Shown one piece after another: positions 27,801-35,962 of a stretch of 63,210 nt of DNA; within the stretch, counting starts at the first letter, position 1; every line of letters begins with the position of its first letter. A program made the translations under genes and the position numbers. Source of the stretch: an uncultured Lachnospiraceae bacterium (GTDB lineage Bacteria > Bacillota > Clostridia > Lachnospirales > Lachnospiraceae); NCBI GenBank assembly GCA_947623805.1, contig CANQHZ010000007.1, positions 1 through 63,210 of the forward strand, in the 5' to 3' direction. A model generated the notes under the pieces. It was not told where the DNA came from. It was given only the letters and a program-made list of their open reading frames with translations, and searched no databases.

Positions 27801-28628
27801 ATGAAAATGAAAACAGGAAACACGAAAAGATTTGCACTTACGGCTGTTATAGCGGCAGTGGCTTTCGCAATGCTTACGGGTTGCTCAAAGAGCGAGGCGG
27901 GTACGGTATCGACTGATGGCTCTACCTCTATGGAGGAGGTAATCGGCGTGCTTGGCGAGGCGTTTATGGAGGAGAACAAAAATATCACATTTACATACAA
28001 CCCTACAGGTTCAGGCTCGGGCATACAGGCTGTACAGGAGGGACGCTGCGACATAGGGCTTTCGAGCAGGAGCTTAAAGGACGATGAAAAGGCGGGCGGA
28101 CTTACGGAAACGGTGCTTGCCTATGACGGTATAGCAGTGATAGTAAACAATGAAAATGCTGTGAATGATTTGGACTTGGACACAATCGCAAAGATTTACA
28201 AGGGCGAGATTACAAACTGGTCCGAGGTCGGCGGCAATGACACGCAGATAGTCCTGATTGGGCGCGAGGCGGGCAGTGGCACGAGAGACGGCTTTGAGTC
28301 GATTACAGGCACGGAGGACGAGTGCCAGTACAGACAGGAGCTTACATCTACAGGCGACGTAATCACTACGGTGTCGCAAAATCCCGACGCAATCGGTTAC
28401 GCTTCGCTTTCTGCGGTAAGCGACAGCATAAAGGCTTTGACGGTCGGAGGGGTTGCGCCGAATGAGGCTACGGTAAAGGACGGCTCATATGTGATACAGC
28501 GTCCGTTTGTGCTTGTCACAAAAAATGACACAAAGCTTTCTGCAGCCGCTCAGAAGTTCTTTGATTTTGCAACGTCGGCTGATGCCGTGGAGCTTATTTC
28601 AAGCGCGGGCGTTGTGGCAGCAAAGTAA
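27801..28628 (+). CDS. pstS: Phosphate ABC transporter, substrate-binding lipoprotein
   Basis: A 275-residue lipoprotein that captures phosphate outside the cell for PstCAB. It has a signal peptide with lipobox LTGC and lipidated Cys28. The binding-site elements of PstS are present: STDGSTSMEEV (about 37-47), NPTGSGSGIQAV, GLSSRSLKDDE, and GREAGSGTRDGFE, which supplies the phosphate-binding Arg/Ser/Thr. AAAGGAG precedes the ATG. It is the first gene of pstSCAB-phoU behind the Pho box. An attenuator-like hairpin follows, which would let pstS be made in excess over the membrane subunits. Confidence 0.95.
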   Translation: MKMKTGNTKRFALTAVIAAVAFAMLTGCSKSEAGTVSTDGSTSMEEVIGVLGEAFMEENKNITFTYNPTGSGSGIQAVQEGRCDIGLSSRSLKDDEKAGGLTETVLAYDGIAVIVNNENAVNDLDLDTIAKIYKGEITNWSEVGGNDTQIVLIGREAGSGTRDGFESITGTEDECQYRQELTSTGDVITTVSQNPDAIGYASLSAVSDSIKALTVGGVAPNEATVKDGSYVIQRPFVLVTKNDTKLSAAAQKFFDFATSADAVELISSAGVVAAK

Positions 28629-28638
28629 AACAATAAAA

Positions 28639-28691
28639 GCTGCATATTGATAATTTCCTAGTGCTTAGAGAAACTCAGTGCAGCATTTTTT
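28639..28691 (+). terminator. Attenuator-type terminator between pstS and pstC
   Basis: GCTGCA (28639-28644) pairs with TGCAGC (28679-28684) around an inner imperfect stem, followed directly by ATTTTTT. Partial read-through would lower pstC and downstream expression relative to pstS. Confidence 0.55.
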
Positions 28692-28704
28692 CAGATTTAC
28701 TTTA

Positions 28705-28722
28705 GGTAACTATGGTCGAATA
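28705..28722. repeat. Possible degraded end of repeat family 1
   Basis: AACTATGGTCGAATAGGC resembles the right flank TCTATGTTGTCGAATAGAG of full copies with a 2-bp gap. It is too short to be certain. Confidence 0.3.
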
Positions 28723-28800
28723 GGCAATTTGGCAATTTGACAACCCATTAAATTAAAAAAATAGAAGTTAGTTTGAATATGGCAGCATGGAGGGATTGCA

Positions 28801-29670
28801 ATGAAGAATAAAAAGGCATTTGGAAAAATATTTGAGGCGGTAATGCATGCCGTATTTTTGCTGCTTGGATTAGTCACTGTGGGCTGTGTCCTGCTGATTA
28901 CGGTTTATCTGGTTATCGCAGGGCTGCCCGCGATACGCAAGATAGGCATAGTTAATTTTGTGTGCGGGGACACTTGGCGCTCTACGGCAAATCCGCCGTC
29001 GTTTGGTATTTTGCCGTTTATCATGACGAGTATATATGGGACGGCGGGCGCTATAGTGATTGGAGTGCCTGTAGGCTTTTTGACAGCTGTGTATTTGGCA
29101 AAGCTTGCTAAGCCTGCGGTAAGGTCAGTGGTGTCAGGCGCTGTGAGCCTTTTGGCGGGCATTCCGTCTGTAGTTTACGGGCTTGTGGGCATGCTCGTAT
29201 TAGTGCCGAATATACGCAGGCTTTTCCACATTCCCGACGGTTCAAGCCTCTTTGCGGCGATAATAGTGCTTGCGATTATGATTTTGCCGTCGATAATAAA
29301 TGTGTCGGTTACGGCGCTGGAGGCTGTGCCGAGGGAGTATGAGGACGCTTCGCTTGCGCTTGGAGCTACGCCTGTGGAAACGTATTTCAGGGTGTCTGTG
29401 CCAGCGGCAAAGAGTGGTATCGCGGCGGCTGTGGTGCTTGGCGTGGGTAGGGCGATAGGCGAGGCGATGGCGGTCATGATGGTTTCAGGCAATGCGCCGA
29501 ATATGCCGTCGCTTTTCCAGAGTGTGCGTTTTTTGACTACGGCTGTGGCAAGTGAGATGGCGTATGCGAGCGGTCTGCAGCGGGAGGCTCTGTTTTCTAT
29601 CGCGCTGGTGCTGTTTTTGTTTATTATGCTGATAAATGCGGCGCTGAATTTTTTCTTGAAGAAACGGTAA
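28801..29670 (+). CDS. pstC: Phosphate ABC transporter permease PstC
   Basis: A 289-residue inner-membrane permease subunit with about six transmembrane helices, beginning VFLLLGLVTVGCVLLITVY. The binding-protein-dependent permease (EAA) signature, which docks on PstB, is seen in EYEDASLALGATPVETYFR...VPAAKSGI. PSFGILPFIMTSIYGT and AIGEAMAVMMVSGNA are PstC hallmarks. GGAGG precedes the ATG. It is separated from pstA by 208 bp containing repeat copy B, which is unusual for cotranscribed partners. Confidence 0.93.
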   Translation: MKNKKAFGKIFEAVMHAVFLLLGLVTVGCVLLITVYLVIAGLPAIRKIGIVNFVCGDTWRSTANPPSFGILPFIMTSIYGTAGAIVIGVPVGFLTAVYLAKLAKPAVRSVVSGAVSLLAGIPSVVYGLVGMLVLVPNIRRLFHIPDGSSLFAAIIVLAIMILPSIINVSVTALEAVPREYEDASLALGATPVETYFRVSVPAAKSGIAAAVVLGVGRAIGEAMAVMMVSGNAPNMPSLFQSVRFLTTAVASEMAYASGLQREALFSIALVLFLFIMLINAALNFFLKKR

Positions 29671-29680
29671 GAAAGCGGGT

Positions 29681-29844
29681 ATTTGCGAAGGTTAGTCTAA
29701 TGAGTCCGAATTTAGTCAAAATATATAAAAATCGCATCAATGTACTGTATCGCAGATACAGTACATATGTGCAGCAAGCTGCAAGACGCTGCTTATTTTA
29801 TATATTTTGCCTAAATTCTATGTTATGGAAAGAGTTTTGTAAAT
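29681..29844 (+). repeat. Palindromic repeat family 1, copy B, with loop insert
   Basis: About 164 bp starting 10 bp after the pstC stop. The core arms are as in copy A. The loop carries an extra perfect 11-bp hairpin, TGTACTGTATC/GATACAGTACA around GCA (29741-29765), before the usual GCAGCAAGCTGC. Terminal ends are ATTTGCGAAG and TTTTGTAAAT. Confidence 0.88.
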
Positions 29845-29878
29845 GTTTAATTAAAAATTGTACGGAGGTTTAGTCTGA

Positions 29879-30736
29879 ATGAATGGTCGTGTTTCCGTTA
29901 AAAGAAGGGCATATATATGCTTTATGCGCGTGGTGATGGCGATTTGTGCCGCGCTTACGTGTATGCTGGTGCTTTTTATGGTGTGTTATGTGCTGATTAA
30001 GGGCATACCGAATATTTCATGGGCGCTGCTGTCTACCAAGCCAAGCTACCTGTCGGGGCAGATAGGGATTTTGCCTGATATATTGAATACGGTCTACATA
30101 ATAATAGCGTCGCTTGTGCTTGTGATACCGTTTGGCGCGGGTGCGGCTGTGTATTTGACGGAGTATGCCAAGAATAAAAAAATAGTCGCGGTAATTGAGT
30201 ATGCGGCGGAGACGCTTTCGGGCATCCCGTCAATCATATACGGGCTTGTGGGTATGCTTGTGTTTTGTGAGTTCTTTAATATGAAAACATCGTTGCTTGC
30301 GGGGGCACTTACGCTTGTGGTGATGAATTTGCCTACTATTATGAGGACGACGCAGGAGAGTCTTAAAACTGTGCCGCAAAGATACAGGGAGGGTGCGTTT
30401 GGGCTTGGTGCGGGTAAATGGCGTGTGATACGCACTGTGGTGCTTCCAGGGTGTGTGGACGGAATTGTGACGGGGTGCATTTTGTGCTCGGGCAGGATTT
30501 TGGGAGAGTCGGCGGCGCTGCTGTTTACGGCGGGGTTTGCGCATGCTTTGAATGGATTTATAGACGGGCTGGGGAGTGCGGGGGCGACGCTTACTGTGGC
30601 GCTTTATGTGTATGCGAAGGAGCAGGGGGAGTTTGGGGTTGCGTTTGCGATCGCGGCGATACTTATGGTGTTGACTTTGATTATAAATATGCTGGCTGTG
30701 TTCGTTGGAAAATATTTCAGAAAAAAGAACAGCTAA
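29879..30736 (+). CDS. pstA: Phosphate ABC transporter permease PstA
   Basis: A 285-residue permease, the second membrane subunit. About six transmembrane helices are visible, beginning VMAICAALTCMLVLFMVCYV. The PstA pattern GILPDILNTVYIIIASL, the EYAAETLSGIPSIIYGLVGM segment, and the coupling-loop signature RYREGAFGLGAGKWRVIR are all present. ACGGAGG lies 10 bp before the ATG. The gene is bracketed by two nearly identical repeat copies (B and C), both with the loop insert, about 1.07 kb apart. Recombination between them would remove exactly pstA. Confidence 0.93.
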   Translation: MNGRVSVKRRAYICFMRVVMAICAALTCMLVLFMVCYVLIKGIPNISWALLSTKPSYLSGQIGILPDILNTVYIIIASLVLVIPFGAGAAVYLTEYAKNKKIVAVIEYAAETLSGIPSIIYGLVGMLVFCEFFNMKTSLLAGALTLVVMNLPTIMRTTQESLKTVPQRYREGAFGLGAGKWRVIRTVVLPGCVDGIVTGCILCSGRILGESAALLFTAGFAHALNGFIDGLGSAGATLTVALYVYAKEQGEFGVAFAIAAILMVLTLIINMLAVFVGKYFRKKNS

Positions 30737-30744
30737 CAGAGCTG

Positions 30745-30908
30745 CTGCGGAATGTGTTCTAAGCCGTCCGAATTTAGTCAAAATATATAAAAATCGCATC
30801 AATGTACTGTATCGCAGATACAGTACATATGTGCAGCAAGCTACAAGACGCTGCTTATTTTATATATTTTGCCTAAATTCTACGTTGTCGAGTAGAGTGC
30901 GGTAAACA
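30745..30908 (+). repeat. Palindromic repeat family 1, copy C, with loop insert
   Basis: It starts 8 bp after the pstA stop and is nearly identical to copy B, including the 25-nt hairpin insert (30802-30826). A few substitutions distinguish it (GCTACA for GCTGCA, TACGTTGTCG in the right flank). It lies between pstA and pstB. Confidence 0.88.
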
Positions 30909-30940
30909 CTTGATTAAAAAATGGCAGAAAGGAGAATGTT

Positions 30941-31696
30941 ATGGGTGATATTATTACTGTAAAGGATATGTGCCTGTGGTACGGAAGTGTTCAGGCGCTT
31001 AAAAATATAAATATGTCGATTCCCGAGAAAAACATTACGGCGCTGATAGGACCGTCGGGATGCGGAAAATCTACATTTTTAAAAACGCTTAACAGAATGA
31101 ATGATTTAGTGCCGTCGGTAAAAATAACGGGTGAAATTTGTTATAATGGGGAGGATATTTTTGCTCCGTCTGTGGATGTCAACATGCTTAGAAAAGAGGT
31201 GGGAATGGTGTTCCAAAAGCCAAACCCGTTTCCAATGAGCATTTACGACAACATAGCGTATGGACCGAGGACGCATGGGATTACGAGCCGCGTAAGGCTT
31301 GATGATATTGTGGAGAGGTCGCTTAGGGACGCGGCGATATGGGACGAGGTAAAGGACAGGCTTAAAAAGAACGCGCTGGGACTTTCGGGCGGGCAGCAGC
31401 AGAGGCTTTGCATTGCGAGGGCGCTTGCGGTCAAGCCGCGCGTGCTGCTGATGGATGAGCCTACTAGTGCACTTGACCCTATTTCCACGTCAAAGATAGA
31501 GGACTTGGCGATTTCGCTAAAGGAAAAGTATACGATAATCATAGTTACACACAATATGCAGCAGGCTGTGCGCATATCCGACAGGACGGCGTTTTTCCTG
31601 CTGGGTGAGTTGATTGAGTATGGCGATACGGAGAGATTGTTTTCGCAGCCTGCCGACAAGCGGACGGAGGACTATATTACGGGGAGGTTTGGATGA
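30941..31696 (+). CDS. pstB: Phosphate ABC transporter ATP-binding protein PstB
   Basis: A 251-residue ATPase that powers phosphate import. Walker A is GPSGCGKST (about 34-42), the Q-loop is [15 protein letters not shown] (diagnostic of PstB), the signature motif LSGGQQQR, Walker [13 protein letters not shown] and the H-loop His in [17 protein letters not shown] precedes the ATG. Its stop overlaps the phoU start (ATGATG), so the two are translationally coupled. Confidence 0.96.
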   Translation: MGDIITVKDMCLWYGSVQALKNINMSIPEKNITALIGPSGCGKSTFLKTLNRMNDLVPSVKITGEICYNGEDIFAPSVDVNMLRKEVGMVFQKPNPFPMSIYDNIAYGPRTHGITSRVRLDDIVERSLRDAAIWDEVKDRLKKNALGLSGGQQQRLCIARALAVKPRVLLMDEPTSALDPISTSKIEDLAISLKEKYTIIIVTHNMQQAVRISDRTAFFLLGELIEYGDTERLFSQPADKRTEDYITGRFG

Positions 31697-32334
31697 TGAG
31701 GGATAAATTTAACGAACAGCTTGCATTGCTTAAACAGGAGCTTATGGAAATGGGTGAACTCTGCGAAAAGGTGATAGAACTTGTCGCGTCGGCGCTTTCT
31801 CAGGGCGGCGGCGAGGAAACGGCGGAAGTGGCGGCGCTTGACAGGGAGATTGACGAAAAAGAGAGAAATATTGAGGCGATATGCCTTAGGCTTTTACTGC
31901 AGCAGCAGCCTGTCGCGGGTGATTTGAGGCAGGTTTCGGCGGCGCTTAAAATGGTGACGGATATGGAGCGCATAGGCGACCAGGCGGAGGATATAGCGGA
32001 AATCATAGTATATCTTGGCGGGCGCGTGCCAGAAGAAAGCATACAAATCCGCGAGATGGCGGCTGCCGCGATAAAAATGGTGACAGACAGCGTGAATGCC
32101 TATGTAAAGCAGGACGTGGCGGCAGCCGAGGAGGTTATCGCGTCGGATGATATCGTGGACAATTATTTCGGGAGCGTGCGAAAAAGCCTTATCGGAGTTA
32201 TCGCGCAAAATCCGTCGGATGGAGAGTATGCGCTTGACTTGCTTATGATTGCCAAATATTTTGAACGAATTGGCGACCATGCGGCGAACATCGCGGAATG
32301 GGTGCTGTTTTCGATTACTGGCAAAAAAAATTAA
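31693..32334 (+). CDS. phoU: Phosphate signalling protein PhoU
   Basis: A 213-residue all-helical protein with two PhoU repeats (about 10-95 and 110-200). Metal-binding-type motifs are [14 protein letters not shown] (about 95) and [14 protein letters not shown] (about 190), the E-R-x-G-D pair typical of the family. PhoU links PstB to the PhoR kinase and holds the Pho response off when phosphate is plentiful (family knowledge). The start overlaps the pstB stop. The stop lies 11 bp before AAAAGAC hairpin copy 2. Confidence 0.95.
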   Translation: MMRDKFNEQLALLKQELMEMGELCEKVIELVASALSQGGGEETAEVAALDREIDEKERNIEAICLRLLLQQQPVAGDLRQVSAALKMVTDMERIGDQAEDIAEIIVYLGGRVPEESIQIREMAAAAIKMVTDSVNAYVKQDVAAAEEVIASDDIVDNYFGSVRKSLIGVIAQNPSDGEYALDLLMIAKYFERIGDHAANIAEWVLFSITGKKN

Positions 32335-32345
32335 GAAAAAAATTA

Positions 32346-32420
32346 AGAAACACTAAGGCTGTAAAAGACGCAGCCTAAGTGTTTCTAAATTTTTAGAAAA
32401 ACGCAAGGGCGGCGTTTTTC
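32346..32420 (+). other. AAAAGAC hairpin element, copy 2, with second hairpin
   Basis: Hairpin 32346-32386: outer AGAAACACT/AGTGTTTCT (9 bp), A.A mismatch, inner AGGCTG/CAGCCT, T.G pair, loop AAAAGAC. It is followed by CTAAATTTTTAG and a second hairpin GAAAAACGC/GCGTTTTTC (32396-32420). It stands at the end of the pst operon and may end or protect the transcript. Confidence 0.75.
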
Positions 32421-32467
32421 CTGAATATATGAGTGTATTTGAGTTGAATTGCTGTTTGAGCGGATTA

Positions 32468-32496
32468 TTGAAATATGAATGTAGGCGCGTTATAAT
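32468..32496 (+). promoter_or_regulatory. Sigma-A promoter of the phoBR-like pair
   Basis: TTGAAA (32468-32473), 17-bp spacer, perfect TATAAT (32491-32496), 39 bp before the regulator start. No clear Pho box was seen here. Confidence 0.8.
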
Positions 32497-32534
32497 TGAT
32501 ATGTATTGAGTAGTAGTGTTTGTGGAGGTTCACT

Positions 32535-33218
32535 ATGATTTTTTGCGTAGAAGATGACAGCGGAATACGTGATTTGATGATTTACGCTTTAGGCTCGGCG
32601 GGATTTGAGGCGCAGGGCTTTACTCGTGGGAGCGAGCTGTTTGACGCACTAAAATGCGGCGAGCCTGAACTTATTATGCTTGACATAATGCTGCCCGGTG
32701 AGGACGGCATCGAGATTTTAAAGCACCTGCGCCAAAACGCCGCTACCGCCGAAATCCCAATAATTATGGCGACAGCCAAAGGCACTGAATATGACAAAGT
32801 GATAGGACTTGACCTAGGCGCGGACGACTATCTTGCCAAGCCTTTTGGAATGATGGAAATGGTGTCGCGCGTGCGGGCAGTCCTGCGGCGGGCGAAAAAC
32901 AGCAGTACAGCTAAAATCCTGCGCATAGACGGCTTAGAGCTTGACACAGGCGGACATACAGTCACAGTAGACAGCGAGAGAGTACAGCTTACCCTAAAGG
33001 AATATGAACTGCTAAAAATTTTTATGGAAAACACAGGGCTTGTCTTTACCCGCGAGCAGCTTTTGCAAAGCGTGTGGGACACAGATTATATAGGTGAAAC
33101 AAGGACCGTAGATGTGCATATCGGCATGCTGCGCACAAAACTTGGCAAGTACGGCGATTATATCGAAACTGTGCGCGGTGTAGGATACAGATTTTGCAAG
33201 AGAACTAATAAAGTTTAA
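32535..33218 (+). CDS. phoB: OmpR-family response regulator, PhoB/PhoP-like
   Basis: A 227-residue regulator from the ATG at 32535 with TGGAGG upstream; a TTG frame 15 bp earlier is rejected. The receiver domain (1-118) has acidic pocket residues near the start (FCVEDDSGIRD), the phospho-acceptor Asp in LIMLDIMLPGEDG (about 51), and switch/K residues in MATAKGTEYDKV and DDYLAKPFG. The C-terminal winged-helix domain carries LTLKEYELLKIFMEN and RTVDVHIGMLRTKLG. Its place after pstSCAB-phoU and before a PhoR-like kinase makes it the likely phosphate regulator. The name is by context and family. Confidence 0.9.
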   Translation: MIFCVEDDSGIRDLMIYALGSAGFEAQGFTRGSELFDALKCGEPELIMLDIMLPGEDGIEILKHLRQNAATAEIPIIMATAKGTEYDKVIGLDLGADDYLAKPFGMMEMVSRVRAVLRRAKNSSTAKILRIDGLELDTGGHTVTVDSERVQLTLKEYELLKIFMENTGLVFTREQLLQSVWDTDYIGETRTVDVHIGMLRTKLGKYGDYIETVRGVGYRFCKRTNKV

Positions 33219-33235
33219 ATGCAAAACATTGCAAA

Positions 33236-33376
33236 TGTATGCGAAGTTTTATTCGATAACATAGAATTTAGGCAAAATATATAAAATAAGCGGCGTCTTG
33301 CTGCGTAGCAGCACCTAGCCGCGTTTTTATATATTTTGCCTAAATTCGGACGGTTGAGAAAACATTTCGCAAATAC
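33236..33376 (-). repeat. Palindromic repeat family 1, copy D (inverted)
   Basis: The element is inverted relative to copies A-C, between the regulator and kinase genes, starting 18 bp after the regulator stop. It shows the best terminal inverted ends (TATGCGAAG and TTTCGCAAATA). The inner loop reads TGCTGC GTA GCAGCA, a compensated variant of the usual TGCAGC AA GCTGCA. Confidence 0.88.
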
Positions 33377-33414
33377 CATAACAAAGGGAACATGAGGGAG
33401 AGTGGCATAGAATC

Positions 33415-34746
33415 ATGACAAAACGCATATTTCATTCAATCTGCTTTGTAGCGCTGGGCGTATTCCTTGCGTCAGTCGTGCTGTTTATGGGCGTTCTGTA
33501 TGACTATTTTTCAGGCGTGCAAAAAGAGCAGCTTAGAACGCAGACAGAGCTTACAGCCAAAGCTGTTTCAGATGAGGGGATAAAATATTTTGACGGGCTT
33601 AATGAGCAGGCATACAGGATTACGTGGATTGACGCGGACGGCCATGTACTGTACGATAATCAGTCAAGCGCTGATGAAATGGAAAACCACCTTGAACGCG
33701 AGGAAATAAAAGAGGCACTTTCGTCAGGCACAGGCGAAAGCTCGCGATATTCTGTGACACTTATGGAGCGCTCGCTTTACTACGCCAAAAAGCTACCAGA
33801 CGGCACAGTGATAAGGCTTTCAGTCCTGCAAAACACGCTGCTCACCTTGCTTTTAGGCATGCTGCATCCCATAAGCATGATTTTTATATGCGCAGTCGTC
33901 TTCGCGCTTGTATTCGCCATGCGCCTTGCAAAAAAAATCGTCGCGCCGCTAAACAGCTTAAACCTTGAAGAACCCCTCAGCAATGAAGGCTATGACGAGC
34001 TTTCCCCGCTTTTAAGGCGCATAGACGCGCAGCAGCGCCAGATAAGGCAGCAGAATGATGAGCTAAAGCAGAATGAACGCCTGCGCAGGGAGTTTACCGC
34101 AAACGTTTCACACGAGCTAAAAACCCCGCTGCACACCATAGCAGGCTGCGCGGAGCTTTTGTCCAACAATATGGTAAAGGAGGAAGACAAGGCGGATTTC
34201 ATAGCGCGTATAAATACGGAGGCGCAGCGCATGATTGCGCTTGTTGAGGATATTATCGGGCTCTCGCAGCTTGACGAAGGCGCTGCTGGCATGAAACGAG
34301 AGGACGTGGATTTGTATGAATTGGCATCAGATGAAGTAAAGGCATTGTCTCAGGCAGCACAGAAAGCGCAGGTTGAAATTACGCTTTCCGGTGAAAGCGC
34401 TGTAATATACGGGATACCGCGCCTGTTGCAGAGCATAATCCATAACCTTTGCGACAACGCCATAAAATACAATCGCGCGGGCGGCACAGTTACAGTGTCG
34501 GTAAAAAATAACAGGGACTTTTTAATGCTGGTGGTGACGGACACAGGCATAGGCATACCGCCAGAGCATCAGGAGCATGTCTTTGAGCGCTTTTACAGAG
34601 TGGACAAAAGCCGCTCAAAGGAGCTTGGCGGCACAGGACTTGGACTTTCCATAGTAAAGCACGCCGCAAGGCTGCATGACGCGGAAATCAAGCTGAACAG
34701 TGATGTAAATAAAGGAACAACGGTCACAATCATTTTCCCAAAATGA
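33415..34746 (+). CDS. phoR: Sensor histidine kinase, PhoR-like
   Basis: A 443-residue membrane kinase. TM1 is about residues 7-30 (FVALGVFLASVVLFMGVLY), an extracellular domain of about 110 residues follows, and TM2 is about 142-168. After a short HAMP-like linker (KKIVAPLNSLNLEEPL) come the His box NVSHELKTPLHTIAG, the N box NLCDNAIKYN, G1 DTGIGIPPEHQ and G2 GGTGLGLSIVKHA. It should phosphorylate the regulator encoded upstream. The last codons and stop lie in a 17-bp hairpin. Confidence 0.93.
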   Translation: MTKRIFHSICFVALGVFLASVVLFMGVLYDYFSGVQKEQLRTQTELTAKAVSDEGIKYFDGLNEQAYRITWIDADGHVLYDNQSSADEMENHLEREEIKEALSSGTGESSRYSVTLMERSLYYAKKLPDGTVIRLSVLQNTLLTLLLGMLHPISMIFICAVVFALVFAMRLAKKIVAPLNSLNLEEPLSNEGYDELSPLLRRIDAQQRQIRQQNDELKQNERLRREFTANVSHELKTPLHTIAGCAELLSNNMVKEEDKADFIARINTEAQRMIALVEDIIGLSQLDEGAAGMKREDVDLYELASDEVKALSQAAQKAQVEITLSGESAVIYGIPRLLQSIIHNLCDNAIKYNRAGGTVTVSVKNNRDFLMLVVTDTGIGIPPEHQEHVFERFYRVDKSRSKELGGTGLGLSIVKHAARLHDAEIKLNSDVNKGTTVTIIFPK

Positions 34747-34775
34747 ATGTGACCGTAAATAACAGAAGTTATTTT
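34720..34775. terminator. Hairpin over the phoR stop codon plus small terminator
   Basis: A 17-bp stem with one mismatch and a CCC loop (34720-34756) covers the kinase stop codon. A second stem AAATAAC/GTTATTT (34757-34774) leads into a T-rich run that is also the end of the opposite-strand SGNH gene. Confidence 0.6.
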
Positions 34776-35740
34776 ATTATCGCATGCTGCAGCAAAAAGT
34801 CTTTCCATATCTCATAGTATTGCGCCTTGATATGCACTTGGTCCCAAGTATATTCTGGGACGAGCGCATTGTCTTCGCATAGTTCGCTTTCGTTTACGTC
34901 TATATAAAAAATATTCTTTTTGTCTGCAAGAGTTGATATTGCATTATTTCTGTTTGCAATATTGTCGTTTGTGAATGAGCTGCTTTCTCTTGACTTTCTT
35001 TCCGTCACAAAAAGGTTTCCCTGTATGAATATAAGTGCGTTGGGCTGCAGGTTTCGTATATCATCGACTACCTTTTTGTAGTTCTCGCAGAAACTTTCGG
35101 GCGTGCCTGTACCGCACTCGTTTATGCCGACCATTATATAAATCTTGCCAAACTGCCTTTCACTCAATACGTCTCTTACAGAAGTCGTTTTACCCTCATA
35201 GCTGATTTTGGGCTTGTCGTAGTCATAAATCGTGAGAGATGATTTGCACAAAAATGTCGCACCCTCAATTCCGGCGTAATCCTTTATTCCCACTGTACGC
35301 GAGTCGCCGATAAAGCAGGCGTCATTGAAATAATCGTCAGTGGCGGATGTAAAGTTATAGGTCCTGTTTGCCACCACTTCGGCGGCGGCAGAGCCTATTG
35401 ATGAAAGCAGTGCCATTGCCGAATCGCGCGACGAAACCCTTAGCTGCGATGAGATATCGGGCTGTTCAAGCGCCGCTTGGATTATGTCACTGCATTTTGC
35501 AATGGACAAATCAGGCTTTAGCAGACTTTCCGTGTTGTATTTTTGAAAAAAATGGAAATCATTTATGTATAGTCCGTCATGAAAACCTTGCATGGCGACT
35601 GCCACGGGTATGTTTTCAATCGAAAAAGTATTCTTTCCGTAATGCCTTATCCCTGCGTAAATACCAAGCGCGGTAAATAAGACCGCTGACACTAATATGA
35701 GGATTGTCAGCGTATATGGTTTTTGGCTGTTGTTGTTCAT
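34769..35740 (-). CDS. Membrane-anchored SGNH/GDSL hydrolase-like protein
   Basis: A 323-residue protein with one N-terminal transmembrane helix (about 9-29, TLTILILVSAVLFTALGIY) and an outside SGNH fold. Block I is ACFIGDSRTVGI (catalytic Ser in GDSR, about 142), block III-like is YIMVGINECG (Gly/Asn oxyanion), and block V is TWDQVHIKAQYY with the Asp-x2-His pair (about 300). Such proteins add or remove acyl groups on cell-surface glycans and often pair with an MBOAT acyltransferase, which is exactly the upstream gene on the same strand. AGAGGG precedes the ATG. Confidence 0.85.
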   Translation of the reverse strand: MNNNSQKPYTLTILILVSAVLFTALGIYAGIRHYGKNTFSIENIPVAVAMQGFHDGLYINDFHFFQKYNTESLLKPDLSIAKCSDIIQAALEQPDISSQLRVSSRDSAMALLSSIGSAAAEVVANRTYNFTSATDDYFNDACFIGDSRTVGIKDYAGIEGATFLCKSSLTIYDYDKPKISYEGKTTSVRDVLSERQFGKIYIMVGINECGTGTPESFCENYKKVVDDIRNLQPNALIFIQGNLFVTERKSRESSSFTNDNIANRNNAISTLADKKNIFYIDVNESELCEDNALVPEYTWDQVHIKAQYYEIWKDFLLQHAIIK

Positions 35741-35769
35741 TAAAATCCCTCTTATTTTATTAATAATTA

Positions 35770-35901
35770 CGAATGTGTTCTAAGCCGTCCGAATTTAGTC
35801 AAAATATATAAAAAAGCGGCTAGGTGCAGCAAGCTGCAAGACGCCGCTTATTTTATATATTTTGACTAAATTCTATGTTGTCGAATAGAGTTTCGCAAAC
35901 G
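35770..35901 (+). repeat. Palindromic repeat family 1, copy E
   Basis: It lies between the MBOAT gene (stop at 35963, minus strand) and the SGNH gene, which it separates within a probable operon. Arms and the TGCAGC/GCTGCA loop match copy A closely. Confidence 0.88.
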
Positions 35902-35962
35902 TCTATAATATATAGAAAACGGAGCCTATGATGTAGTTTGTGGCAATGCCATTTGTCGGGCG

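Noticed and set aside
28639-28800. Separate promoter for pstC.
   Set aside because: AT-rich candidates lacked acceptable -35/-10 pairs; read-through from pstS is simpler.
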